Origin: a virus
DNA: 24,933 nt
Strand: one strand, 5' to 3'
Virus record (IMG/VR): IMGVR_UViG_3300037493_000930
Span: 1-24,933 of that record
Both the position numbers and the translations under genes were made by a program. Shown here piece after piece: positions 1 through 7,229 of this stretch (its first letter is position 1; each line of letters opens with the position of its first letter). The notes beneath the pieces are model-generated. The model saw nothing but the letters and a program-made list of their open reading frames with translations. It had not been told where the DNA came from and ran no database searches.

Positions 1-2
1 AC

Positions 3-752
3 TACTGGAATTTGGTAGAAGCTATTTACAACTGGCAAGCGATGGACTTGTATGAGACGGCCTCCGTGTGCGTTGGCGAGACTGGCGAGGCTGAAAAGAT
101 TAGGAAGATGCGACCAGCCCCCAAGATCAGCATCGTTCACGCCACAAGGGGCAGACCACAAGTGGCTTGGCAGAGGCGATGGATGTGGCTTTCTTTAGCC
201 GAGAAGCCCATAGAAATTGAGTGGTTGTTTATGGTCGATCATAACGACCCCACGGACTACACCCCCCACCAAGCCATTAGGTGCAATCCGGGCGGGATGA
301 TTAACGCTTGGAACGCAGGGGCGAAAATAGCCAAAGGGGAAATTATCATTCAGATGAGCGATGATTGGACACCCCCCCGCCATTGGGATGCCCTAATTTC
401 AAACGCTATTGGGGATACAACGCAAGAGAAAGTGCTGGCAGTATCTGATGGGCTACGGCAAGACAAGCTCCTTTGTATGGCGATTTTGACGCAATCTAGG
501 CTCAAGAAGCAGGGGCATCTATTCCACCCAGACTACCAAGACTCTGACGGCATCTATTCCGACAACGAGTTCACGGAAAGAGCCTATGCAGAGCAAGTGG
601 TAGTTGAGGCTAGACAAATCCAATTTAAGCACGATAACCCTATGTTTAATGGCGGGCAACCAGACGAACAACTAAAGAACCACAACAAACCAGAATTTTA
701 TGAGAAAGGGAAAGCGATCTATGAAAAACGCAAAGCAAATAATTGGATGTAG
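3..752 (+). CDS. Family 2-like glycosyltransferase (5' partial)
   Basis: Probable GT-A fold glycosyltransferase that would transfer a sugar from a nucleotide-sugar donor. The core begins near residue 38 with a SIVHATRGRP strand, followed by a VDHNDP acidic strand, a NAWNAGAKIAKG segment and the metal-binding-type QMSDDWTPP motif; a DGIYSDNEFTERAY segment lies where the catalytic-base region usually is. The frame is open to the left edge of the window, and about 35 residues precede the fold, so the real start is probably outside; a TTG at 12 is the only internal start candidate before the fold and lacks a convincing ribosome site. It leads a cassette of sugar and methyl transferases. The acceptor is unknown: virion protein, DNA or host glycan are all possible. 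Confidence 0.75.
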   Translation, partial: YWNLVEAIYNWQAMDLYETASVCVGETGEAEKIRKMRPAPKISIVHATRGRPQVAWQRRWMWLSLAEKPIEIEWLFMVDHNDPTDYTPHQAIRCNPGGMINAWNAGAKIAKGEIIIQMSDDWTPPRHWDALISNAIGDTTQEKVLAVSDGLRQDKLLCMAILTQSRLKKQGHLFHPDYQDSDGIYSDNEFTERAYAEQVVVEARQIQFKHDNPMFNGGQPDEQLKNHNKPEFYEKGKAIYEKRKANNWM

Positions 753-975
753 AAAGTCTAAAAAGGGAGAGGATGCGAAGGGGCTGGGTGTAATTAAGTT
801 TGGCAAGTCTCGCATCGACAAAACAAGGTATGTGCTAGTGGATATTAACTATGATGAGAAGGCGGGAAAGGAATTGTATGAAGCGGGGATGCTTGCCTTG
901 AAGCACGACCCAGAAGCCGTCATTGAGTATGCAATTAAAAAAGCACTAGCCGAGATGGTGAAATGCAAGAAATAA
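721..975 (+). CDS. Small basic hypothetical protein
   Basis: An 84-residue lysine-rich protein of no recognised family. It overlaps the end of the upstream glycosyltransferase by about 30 bases and the start of the next methyltransferase by 13 bases, which fits translational coupling. I chose the ATG at 721 because a purine-rich GAAAGGGAAAG stretch lies just upstream; an in-frame ATG at 700 is also possible. The middle reads as a beta strand (RYVLVDINYD) followed by a helical C-terminus (AGKELYEAGMLALKHD). Its place inside the transferase cassette is the only hint of function. Confidence 0.6.
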   Translation: MKNAKQIIGCRKSKKGEDAKGLGVIKFGKSRIDKTRYVLVDINYDEKAGKELYEAGMLALKHDPEAVIEYAIKKALAEMVKCKK

Positions 976-1571
976 CCATCAACGATTCATTTGGTAAAGC
1001 CCTTGCAAAATATAGCGAGGGACTTGAAGTTGGCCTAGAGATCGGGGGAGGAACTGGGGATGGCTCGACTCAATGTATTAGGACAAAAAGGCTATTCAGC
1101 ATAGAGAACCACCCAGACCGAATAGGTAGGCACTCGATGAATCTATCAGCAAGGGGTGGTATTTCGGTTAAAGGAACTGCGACCTTGCCGAGCCTATGGA
1201 TGAATCAGTTAGACATAGCGGAATTTTACGGCACAAACAAAACCACCCTTAACCAATACCCCCTAACTCAAGTAATTGGTTGGTATCACGAATGTGTTGA
1301 ATTTGCCCAACCATATAGCACCAACGCAATCGAGGACATCCATATTGAGCATAAGGTGAATTTCAACTTTGTTCTGATTGATGGTTCGCCTTTTTCTGGT
1401 GAGGCCGAATTGCGTTGTGTTCGTCCATTCCTAGCCGAGAAGGCAATCATCGCCTTGGACGATGTGAACGATATTAAGAACTGGGCGAACTACAACAAGC
1501 TCAAGGGATTTGCAAAACTGCTCTGGGAGGATTGGTCGGTTCGTAATGGGGCGGCCATATTTGAACTATGA
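963..1571 (+). CDS. SAM-dependent methyltransferase-like protein
   Basis: A 202-residue class I (Rossmann) methyltransferase-like protein. The glycine-rich SAM motif I is visible as VGLEIGGGTGDGSTQ near residues 23-37, then RLFSIENHPDR as the acidic second strand, and FVLIDGSPFSGEAELR followed by AIIALDDVND as motifs around strands 4 and 5. This arrangement resembles the Methyltransf_24 / macrocin O-methyltransferase group that acts on sugars. The ending overlaps the next gene by ATGA. In a cassette with glycosyltransferases the likely job is methylating a sugar added by them, but this is inferred from context only. Confidence 0.7.
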   Translation: MQEITINDSFGKALAKYSEGLEVGLEIGGGTGDGSTQCIRTKRLFSIENHPDRIGRHSMNLSARGGISVKGTATLPSLWMNQLDIAEFYGTNKTTLNQYPLTQVIGWYHECVEFAQPYSTNAIEDIHIEHKVNFNFVLIDGSPFSGEAELRCVRPFLAEKAIIALDDVNDIKNWANYNKLKGFAKLLWEDWSVRNGAAIFEL

Positions 1572-2080
1572 CTAAAGGAATCATAACTTCTGAATCACCA
1601 GAAATTCATTGGAAACATCTTAATGTTTGTGGTGGCAGAGTGCTGGACTTGGGATGTGCATTTTGGACGGAAGCAGAAAGGCAAGAGGCCAACGGAACGA
1701 CCAAGTATTTCCTATCACAAAAGCCAGAGTTCTATATGGGGGTGGACATAAACCAAGGAGACATCACAACCCTTTCTCAACAATATCCACAAGGAAAGTT
1801 CTTGTGCGAAAAGGCAGACTCCGCATTTCAAATGGATACTTGGATAACAGAGAACTCCATCACCCACATTAAGTGCGACATCGAAGGAGACGAGACGCAA
1901 CTTCTGCAAATTGGGAATGTTCACAATCTAAAGGAGATTGCGATTGAGCTACACTATTCAGATACTTGGCTAAAGGAGTTTATGGCTTGGTTCGATTCGA
2001 TTGGGTTTGAGTGCTACCGCCACGACTCTGTTTCTTTCTGCTCCGAGATAAGCGTTATCTATGGGCGATTGAAATGCTAA
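1568..2080 (+). CDS. FkbM-like methyltransferase
   Basis: A 170-residue protein with a SAM-binding start (GRVLDLGCAFW, residues 23-33), an acidic second-strand motif (FYMGVDINQGD) and the hallmark HIKCDIEGDE near residue 100, close to the K(I/C)DIEGxE motif of FkbM-family O-methyltransferases. After it comes LKEIAIELHYSD and a C-terminal strand. It is shorter than typical FkbM proteins but has all the core motifs. It starts by ATGA overlap with the previous methyltransferase and ends inside an ATGCTAA overlap with the next gene, so the cassette is probably translated as a coupled unit. Likely role: methylation of a glycan. Confidence 0.68.
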   Translation: MTKGIITSESPEIHWKHLNVCGGRVLDLGCAFWTEAERQEANGTTKYFLSQKPEFYMGVDINQGDITTLSQQYPQGKFLCEKADSAFQMDTWITENSITHIKCDIEGDETQLLQIGNVHNLKEIAIELHYSDTWLKEFMAWFDSIGFECYRHDSVSFCSEISVIYGRLKC

Positions 2081-2841
2081 CCATCTTTACCATCGTCCTC
2101 AATGGGATGCCCTATATCCAGAGGCATCTAGCAGAGTTCCAGAAGCTAAAGATTCCGTGGGAGTGGAGGATTGTAGAAGGGGTGAGCGAGCCTCTGGGAT
2201 GTACTCGATGGTGCAAGCAAGTTCCCGACAAGTACCACAAGAACTTTGTGAGCATAGACGGAACGCACGAATATCTTGAGAGCATTAGGGGCGAGAATGT
2301 TTCAGTCTATTGGCAAGCCAAGCCTTTCCCCGGTAAGCTGGCGATGATTAGCGAGGCTTTGCAGGGGGTGGATAAGGGCGTTGTGATGCAGATTGATTCT
2401 GACGAGATGTGGCGAGCCGACCAGATAGACGCAATCTTTGGGCATCTAAAGGGATGTGAGGATGGGCGGGCGATGCAGTTTCATTGTAATTACTATGTGG
2501 GGCAGAATAAGAAAGTAGTGACTAGGGAAGGATTTGCTTCGCATTGGTACGAATGGTTTAGGGCGTGGAAGTGGGGAAGGGGAGTTGAGTTTGTGAGCCA
2601 CGAACCGCCCAAGCTGAATGTCCAGTCGATGATGATTCCAAGGGGAGTGACAGAAACTTGGGGACTAACCTTTGACCACTTCGCCTACGCAACCAAGGAG
2701 CAAGCCCAATTTAAGGAAGATTTCTATGGCTACAAGGGGCTAGTTGAAGGATGGGAAAAGCTACAACAAACCACAACCCCAGTTAGGTTGAGGGATTACT
2801 TCCCATTCATAACGGACAAGAGCGTTGCCGATGAGTGTTAA
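2074..2841 (+). CDS. Glycosyltransferase-like protein (GT-A type)
   Basis: A 255-residue protein starting at the ATG in the ATGCTAA overlap. Reading from an earlier start would add an unlikely N-terminus. It opens with LTIFTIVLNGMPYIQRHL, the usual first strand and loop of GT2-type enzymes, and carries VVMQIDSDEMWRADQI near residue 110, a DxD-type metal and nucleotide-sugar site. Later segments include FHCNYYVGQNKK, WYEWFRAWKWGRG and SHEPP. The family is glycosyltransferase-like; the donor and acceptor cannot be told from the sequence. It sits between an FkbM-like methyltransferase and a GT9-like gene. Confidence 0.68.
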   Translation: MLTIFTIVLNGMPYIQRHLAEFQKLKIPWEWRIVEGVSEPLGCTRWCKQVPDKYHKNFVSIDGTHEYLESIRGENVSVYWQAKPFPGKLAMISEALQGVDKGVVMQIDSDEMWRADQIDAIFGHLKGCEDGRAMQFHCNYYVGQNKKVVTREGFASHWYEWFRAWKWGRGVEFVSHEPPKLNVQSMMIPRGVTETWGLTFDHFAYATKEQAQFKEDFYGYKGLVEGWEKLQQTTTPVRLRDYFPFITDKSVADEC

Positions 2842-3505
2842 AACTATCAAATACTCGCAGAGGCTAGGGGATGTGCTTCGTTGCCTACCCGCCGCCAAGC
2901 ATCTAGCAGATCAAGGCCACGAAGTTTTCTTTGATTGCTTCGCACAATATCACGGAGTTTTTGAACTGACTAGCTATGTGAAGGCTGGGCATAGGCAGGG
3001 CGATGTTATTGATTTAGAGGTTTGGCCGAATCAGTATGAGGCTTATAGGAAAAGCAAAAGAAGCTGGACTGACTTCGTTTATAGCCACCCAGAGATTAAG
3101 GACGCAGACAAGACCAACATTATCCTAGATAAGCTAGACGATAAACCAGCCGAGGGACTCCCAGAAACTTACAACCTAGTTGCCCCTTTCGGGCTATCAC
3201 AAGGCTACTATCGAAACCCGCTAGAACTAATCGTGAGGGCTAGGCAAACTATGGGCAAAGACAACTTCTTTGTGCTATGCCCAGAGGACATTAAGATTCA
3301 AGGCTTAAATACCTACACAGCCCAATCGCTCGAACAGATGGCAAAGGCAATCCGGGGGGCTACGGACTTTTGGGCAATCAATAGCACCCCGATTATCCTC
3401 GCTTCGGCAACTAGGAGAGACAAGCAAACTGGCTTTTTCCCGCAGAAAAACGAGTGGGAAACTGACAACATTTTCAGCTTTGAGGGTATGATAACTATGG
3501 ATTGA
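2831..3505 (+). CDS. GT9/heptosyltransferase-like protein
   Basis: A 224-residue protein with the GT-B-like N-terminal pattern of heptosyltransferase-type enzymes: VKTIKYSQRLGDVLRCLPAAKHLADQGHEV, where the loop after the first strand binds the substrate, followed by a FDCFAQYHGVFE strand. A second domain begins around VAPFGLSQGYY and contains FFVLCPEDIK and the phosphate-side helix LEQMAKAIRGATDFWAINSTPIILASA. It is shorter than the usual 300-plus residues of GT9, so one domain is reduced. The ATG at 2831 overlaps the previous stop by 11 bases; a TTG at 2825 is possible. It closes the transferase cassette; tail genes follow after 16 bases. Confidence 0.58.
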   Translation: MSVKTIKYSQRLGDVLRCLPAAKHLADQGHEVFFDCFAQYHGVFELTSYVKAGHRQGDVIDLEVWPNQYEAYRKSKRSWTDFVYSHPEIKDADKTNIILDKLDDKPAEGLPETYNLVAPFGLSQGYYRNPLELIVRARQTMGKDNFFVLCPEDIKIQGLNTYTAQSLEQMAKAIRGATDFWAINSTPIILASATRRDKQTGFFPQKNEWETDNIFSFEGMITMD

Positions 3506-3521
3506 CATAAGAGGTGGTTTT

Positions 3522-3839
3522 ATGGCTGGCAGTATCCCCACCTCCTACTTTGCAACTGACCTCTCTTATATGATTGAGGACTTATATCAATCTGTGACTG
3601 GCTTGGGTTCGTCCTCGGTTTCTGCTTCTGTTACCGACCTCACCACGGCAAGCGAGTTGGAGATAGGCGGGGAAGTGTTCCGGGTGACTCAAAGCCTTGT
3701 AGTTTTAGCTTCTGGAATCTCTGCCCCAGTTATCGGTTCTCTTTGTACGGTTAGCGGGGTGGAGCGTATGATCGGAGGATTTTCGCAAAGCACAGATGGC
3801 CTTTCCTTTACCATTGAGCTTGCGGAGATTACGACCTAA
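3522..3839 (+). CDS. Possible head-closure (stopper-like) protein
   Basis: A 105-residue protein without a recognisable motif. It has a helical start (TSYFATDLSYMIEDLYQSV) and then short beta strands (ELEIGGEVFRVT, LSFTIELAEI), a pattern seen in small head-tail joining proteins. It has a good ribosome site (AGAGGTGG, about six bases before ATG) and is coupled by TAATG to the tail-terminator-like pair downstream. The position right before terminator-like genes is the main reason for the call. A TTGACA hexamer lies 15 bases upstream of the start. Any small virion protein is an alternative. Confidence 0.45.
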   Translation: MAGSIPTSYFATDLSYMIEDLYQSVTGLGSSSVSASVTDLTTASELEIGGEVFRVTQSLVVLASGISAPVIGSLCTVSGVERMIGGFSQSTDGLSFTIELAEITT

Positions 3840-4255
3840 TGGCCTCAATAGAGAGGGAGGTCGAGAACGCCCTCCTTAATGTGGTTTCTGGTGTTACTGG
3901 GGTGAACTTCTTTACGAGTGAAAGAGGTACGGCTAGGACGATGCCGAGCGTCACAGTTCAAGCACAGATCGGGTCAGAGGAACTTGTGCCTTTCTCCGGC
4001 GTATTCAAAACCCCCGCATCCATCACCTATGTTGCAAGGGCAGACACAACGGCAAGGGCAGATTTTGATGCCAAGTTCTACGACATCCTAGAGCAACTCT
4101 ATCGTGACCCAGACTTGGCGAGCTACCTTACAACCAATTCAAACATCACCTTCTATGTTGCAAAGGTGACTGGTGATAGCCCAGCCGTGATAAGCCAAAA
4201 CCGCACTTGGTCTAGGGCTATGACTTTAGACATCACGGCAACCGCAAAGAAATGA
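3839..4255 (+). CDS. Tail-terminator-like protein, first of two paralogs
   Basis: A 138-residue protein with a long N-terminal helix (IEREVENALLNVVSGV), central strands (PSVTVQAQIGSEE, PASITYVARAD), another helix (RADFDAKFYDILEQLYRD) and C-terminal strands with SRAMTLDITA. This alpha/beta order and length fit tail-terminator or tail-completion proteins of siphoviruses, which join the tail tube to the head. The next gene has the same order of motifs and recognisable identities, so the two look like a duplication. Starts overlap in TAATG and ATGA style. Function is inferred from architecture and position. Confidence 0.5.
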   Translation: MASIEREVENALLNVVSGVTGVNFFTSERGTARTMPSVTVQAQIGSEELVPFSGVFKTPASITYVARADTTARADFDAKFYDILEQLYRDPDLASYLTTNSNITFYVAKVTGDSPAVISQNRTWSRAMTLDITATAKK

Positions 4256-4743
4256 ACCAGAGCGTCCAAATCAATATCGAGGATGCGATTGGCGATCTCC
4301 TTGCTGGCGTGGCGGGGCTCAATATATGCAAGACCAATAAGACAGGGAAAAAGCTTTTCCCCTACGCAACTATATCAGCCTCGGTTGGGGGGCAACTCTT
4401 GGGCAATTATACCGGGGTGTTTGAAGTGGATGTATCCGTGGACTACTCCGACACGGCGGCCAAGATTAGCCAAGAGGACTTCGACAATACCTACTGCCAA
4501 ATCTTCGAGGCTTTTTATGAGGAAACCCCACCTCTATTTACCAAGATACAGAACAACATTTTAGACACGAAAGTTTATACTGCACGAATCACTAGCCAAA
4601 CCCCAACGATTCGGACGGCGAAAAGAGCTTGGCAGAGGGGCTTGAAGATGAGCCTTATTTGCACCCCATCAGAGTCAGACGATGGCTTGCGGTTCTTGGA
4701 TTTCAGCGAGGGCAGAAACTCGATGTATGTCGGCGTGATTTAA
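4252..4743 (+). CDS. Tail-terminator-like protein, second paralog
   Basis: A 163-residue protein matching the previous gene along most of its length: INIEDAIGDLLAGVAGLN against IEREVENALLNVVSGVTGVN; ATISASVGGQLLGNYTGVF against VTVQAQIGSEELVPFSGVF; SQEDFDNTYCQIFEAFYEE against ARADFDAKFYDILEQLYRD; and KVYTARITSQTP against FYVAKVTGDSP. It carries about 25 extra C-terminal residues. It begins in an ATGA overlap. One copy may terminate the tail while the other has moved to another joint or regulatory role. Confidence 0.5.
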   Translation: MNQSVQINIEDAIGDLLAGVAGLNICKTNKTGKKLFPYATISASVGGQLLGNYTGVFEVDVSVDYSDTAAKISQEDFDNTYCQIFEAFYEETPPLFTKIQNNILDTKVYTARITSQTPTIRTAKRAWQRGLKMSLICTPSESDDGLRFLDFSEGRNSMYVGVI

Positions 4744-4759
4744 CAAGGAGCTTGAGAAT

Positions 4760-6010
4760 ATGGCACTTTCAATTTTAGACGGCACACAGACGGCAACCAC
4801 GCTCTCAACCATCCTTTCTAGTGGGCAACATATCACCGCCCATACGGTTGTTAGCCTTGGAACTCAAGCAATTACAGATATAGTCAATGCCACTTCTGCT
4901 GGATTGACTAATACTCAACTTCGAGCAAATGCGGTGACGATTGCTGGTACGGTAACTGCAAATATAGGTGGTATTGCAAATAGCGTAACCCTGCCAGTTC
5001 GTCTTATTGCTGAAAGAACTGGTGGAGCACCAACTGGCGAAGATACTTTGCTGACTTGTAACTCAAGTGGGATGTTGTTAATCGACGCACAATCCGCCGG
5101 AACATCAGTTTTAGGTTTTGATGGAAATGCCTTTGTGCAAGTAAAGCCAGTTTCTGGCTCTTCTGTAACGATTGGCAACAGCGTCACCATCGGCTCGCTT
5201 CCTGCCATTTCTGGAACGGTGACGGCCAACGCTGGACAAGTGGTAGTTGATCAAGGAGGTGACCCAGTTGACCCCAGTAATCCATTCCCGATCTTTGGCA
5301 CAGTAGACATCACAGCCCTCCCCGCTGGCACAAACCGCATCGGAGTGGTGACGATTGGAGCAGGGACAGTCACACTTGGAGCAGGCACAGCACAGATTGG
5401 AAGCGTCACGGCCAGCATCAGCGGGACAGTCCCAGTCAGCATCTCCTCCGTCACGGTTGGCAATAGCGTCACCATCGGATCGCTCCCCGCAATTAGCGGT
5501 ACGGTGACGGCGAATGGTGGGGACGGCACTTTTCTTGTTGGAGGACTTCGCTCGGGAGGAAAAACTGCCTTACAACTGGATACTGGAACTGGCTATTTGC
5601 AGACAAAAGTTGAGTCGCTCCCGTCATTGGTCGCTGGCACAGCCCAGATCGGCTCAGTCACCGCATCCATATCGAACAGCGTCACGATTGCGTCGCTCCC
5701 TGCAATTAGCGGGACAGTCACCGCCAACACCTTCGCCTTGCAAGGCACGGCAGTTACCACATCTAACTTTACCAGCACAACCGCCTCTACGGTGCTTGCT
5801 AATTTCAATGCGACAAGGGAAGTGCTAACAATTTTTAACGAGGGGGCTGGCAATCTTCACATCTGTGCAGGGGCAACTTGCACCACCATCGCTTACCAAG
5901 TTCGCCTATCAGCGGGTGACTACTACGAAGTTCCCAATCACCAAACGAGCATCACCCACTCGGCTGTGTTTGCCACCGCAGGCACGGCTAGGGTGACGCA
6001 AATTAGCTAG
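4760..6010 (+). CDS. Repetitive tail fibre / receptor-binding protein
   Basis: A 416-residue Ser/Thr/Gly/Val-rich protein with no long helices, as expected of trimeric fibres. The module NSVTIGSLPAISGTVTAN recurs at about residues 140-157, 235-252 and 306-323 (the last with A for G), and GTAQIGSVTASIS occurs twice. A partial copy is at 57-68. The last 80 residues form a distinct globular-looking end (ATREVLTIFNEGAGNLHI, VRLSAGDYYEVPNHQ, GTARVTQIS) similar to C-terminal knob domains seen on phage fibres. AAGGAG lies about ten bases before the ATG. Likely exposed on the virion and binding the host surface; it could also be a head-decoration fibre given its early position. Confidence 0.65.
   Translation: MALSILDGTQTATTLSTILSSGQHITAHTVVSLGTQAITDIVNATSAGLTNTQLRANAVTIAGTVTANIGGIANSVTLPVRLIAERTGGAPTGEDTLLTCNSSGMLLIDAQSAGTSVLGFDGNAFVQVKPVSGSSVTIGNSVTIGSLPAISGTVTANAGQVVVDQGGDPVDPSNPFPIFGTVDITALPAGTNRIGVVTIGAGTVTLGAGTAQIGSVTASISGTVPVSISSVTVGNSVTIGSLPAISGTVTANGGDGTFLVGGLRSGGKTALQLDTGTGYLQTKVESLPSLVAGTAQIGSVTASISNSVTIASLPAISGTVTANTFALQGTAVTTSNFTSTTASTVLANFNATREVLTIFNEGAGNLHICAGATCTTIAYQVRLSAGDYYEVPNHQTSITHSAVFATAGTARVTQIS
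5177..5728 (+). repeat. Three dispersed 54-base coding repeats in the fibre gene
   Basis: Units at about 5177-5230, 5462-5515 and 5675-5728 encode the same 18-residue fibre module. Many copies differ at third positions (for example CTTCCTGCC against CTCCCTGCA for Leu-Pro-Ala), so the protein repeat is conserved more strongly than the DNA. That points to selection on a structural repeat and not to a recent slippage event. Confidence 0.7.
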
Positions 6011-6019
6011 GAGTAGGCG

Positions 6020-6637
6020 ATGCCGCTTACAAAATACAGGACGCCCTTTACAAAAAGGATAATCCTTGGCGATGCCTCGCAAACTGGAAATTTAACTATA
6101 CCAATAAACAACTATGACCCAATTATTTTTGGTAATATAGCAAGCAATACATCCTCTGTTTTTACAACTGATTTTTCAAATATAGGTAATGCGCTAGATT
6201 CCAATTCGGCTTACGCCATAGAGCTATCGAACGGAAGGTTTTTTTTCTTGGATACCTCCACAACTAAAACTTCGGCAAACTCGACTGCAACCATTCTTAC
6301 TGTTCTTGGATTTCCTCTAGTTTTATCTGGAGAAAGTTTCGCAAACCTAACATTTAGAATCCGTAGGGTAATATCATTTTATGACTTAATCTTTGGAGGG
6401 CTTGTTATCTCTGGGACATTGAAATCTGGGGCGAGTGGTACGGGTGATCAGGCCACAGTTTATACTGAAACAGGAAGTGCATTTTCCAGTCTTTTTAGAA
6501 CATCTACAACTTGGAGAAATTCAAGCAATGTAACTATTAATAATTACCCTGTAAATGCGTTTACTATTTTTCAAAGAACTGCACTTGCAACAGGTGGAAC
6601 AGCAATTATAGAAGTTCCAATTTCAAAAATAGTTTAG
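6020..6637 (+). CDS. AT-rich hypothetical virion-associated protein
   Basis: A 205-residue protein of unknown family. It is beta-rich and Ser/Thr/Asn-rich (GNLTIPINNYDPIIFGN, YAIELSNGRFFFLDTST, AIIEVPISKIV), which suits a tail or capsid surface protein. The DNA is visibly more AT-rich than the genes on either side, with many A and T third positions, so it may be a recent acquisition. It has an AGGAG ribosome site before the ATG and follows the fibre gene by nine bases, so it could be a fibre cap, a chaperone-like partner or a distinct adsorption protein. Confidence 0.5.
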   Translation: MPLTKYRTPFTKRIILGDASQTGNLTIPINNYDPIIFGNIASNTSSVFTTDFSNIGNALDSNSAYAIELSNGRFFFLDTSTTKTSANSTATILTVLGFPLVLSGESFANLTFRIRRVISFYDLIFGGLVISGTLKSGASGTGDQATVYTETGSAFSSLFRTSTTWRNSSNVTINNYPVNAFTIFQRTALATGGTAIIEVPISKIV

Positions 6638-6647
6638 TTAGTTTCTA

Positions 6648-6773
6648 ATGCCCCTCCTCCTCATCGCCATCTTGCTCTGCTCCTGCTCGCCAAAACACAC
6701 AGATAACACGGGGCTACCAAATTACGATATGATGCAAGCGGCTGAAGACGCAGGGCAAACGCCAAGCAAGTAG
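6648..6773 (+). CDS. Lipoprotein-like microprotein (41 aa)
   Basis: A 41-residue reading frame beginning at an ATG ten bases after the previous stop. The N-terminus is hydrophobic (MPLLLIAILLCSCSPK) and contains a plausible lipobox, LCSC, with the second cysteine as the lipidation site and a Ser at -1; the Cys at -2 is unusual. The remaining 29 residues are polar. Small phage lipoproteins are often outer spanins (Rz1) or superinfection-exclusion proteins. It precedes an XhlA-like membrane protein, so a membrane role is likely. No strong ribosome site is visible. Confidence 0.45.
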   Translation: MPLLLIAILLCSCSPKHTDNTGLPNYDMMQAAEDAGQTPSK

Positions 6774-6780
6774 AGCCGGT

Positions 6781-6921
6781 ATGACGCACCAATACACTTA
6801 TGAGGATTTTATGTCCTCCCTCAAATGGCTTGAGGCCGAGGGCTACATAGAGAAGTTTTACGACTCCAATAACGATTTATGCGTCCGAATCTGCGAAGGA
6901 GCAGAGGATTGTGAGATATGA
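6781..6921 (+). CDS. Small acidic hypothetical protein (46 aa)
   Basis: A 46-residue acidic frame, MTHQYTYEDFMSSLKWLE at the start and two cysteines near the end (LCVRICEGAEDC). It fits exactly between the lipoprotein-like microgene and the XhlA-like gene, ending in an ATGA overlap with the latter. That junction is the best evidence that it is translated. No family or function can be assigned. Confidence 0.45.
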   Translation: MTHQYTYEDFMSSLKWLEAEGYIEKFYDSNNDLCVRICEGAEDCEI

Positions 6922-7172
6922 GTGCAGACCAAGTTGCAGACTTGCGGGAAAGGCTTGCCAGAATTGAAGAAAGGCAGGTGAATTTAATTGCGGTTTTAGA
7001 GCGTCATACTAGCGAAATAGCCGAATGGACGGGTAGGATGAACAGCAAGGTAGACACCCTAGAGAGGGATGCTCACACCATAAAAACAAAGCTATGGCTG
7101 GTTGCCCTAGTGTCGGGTGCGGTATTCTCTACAATCTGGGAGCTAATCAAAGTTCGGGTGTTTCCACGATAA
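6918..7172 (+). CDS. XhlA-like coiled-coil protein with C-terminal membrane segment
   Basis: An 84-residue protein with an N-terminal heptad-rich coiled coil (DLRERLARIEERQVNLIAVLERH), a second helical stretch (MNSKVDTLERDAHTIKTKL) and one C-terminal membrane helix (LWLVALVSGAVFSTIWELI) ending in basic residues. This layout is that of XhlA/hemolysin-type holin accessory proteins, which aid membrane lysis, and of some phage membrane-anchored scaffolds. It lies within the tail region, 7 kb before the main lysis cassette, so a role in lysis is uncertain. Confidence 0.5.
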   Translation: MSADQVADLRERLARIEERQVNLIAVLERHTSEIAEWTGRMNSKVDTLERDAHTIKTKLWLVALVSGAVFSTIWELIKVRVFPR

Positions 7173-7173
7173 T

Positions 7174-7199
7174 TTGACACAATACAAGAACATTATGCA
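7174..7199 (+). promoter_or_regulatory. TTGACA box in intergenic gap (possible promoter or processing signal)
   Basis: TTGACA at 7174-7179 is followed by TATGCA at 7194, a spacing of 14, too short for a standard sigma-70 promoter. The same arrangement (TTGACA, 13 bases, TATGG) occurs upstream of the genes at 3522 and 14102, and TTGACA alone at 11744. It may be a phage or host-specific transcription signal. The evidence is the recurrence only. Confidence 0.25.
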
Positions 7200-7229
7200 A
7201 AACACACTTTCTAACGAGGTTTCAATCTA

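Noticed and set aside
4915-5853. Long reverse-strand open frames over the fibre gene
   Set aside because: They mirror the low-complexity Thr/Val/Gly codons of the + strand gene, give repetitive improbable peptides and have no ribosome sites.
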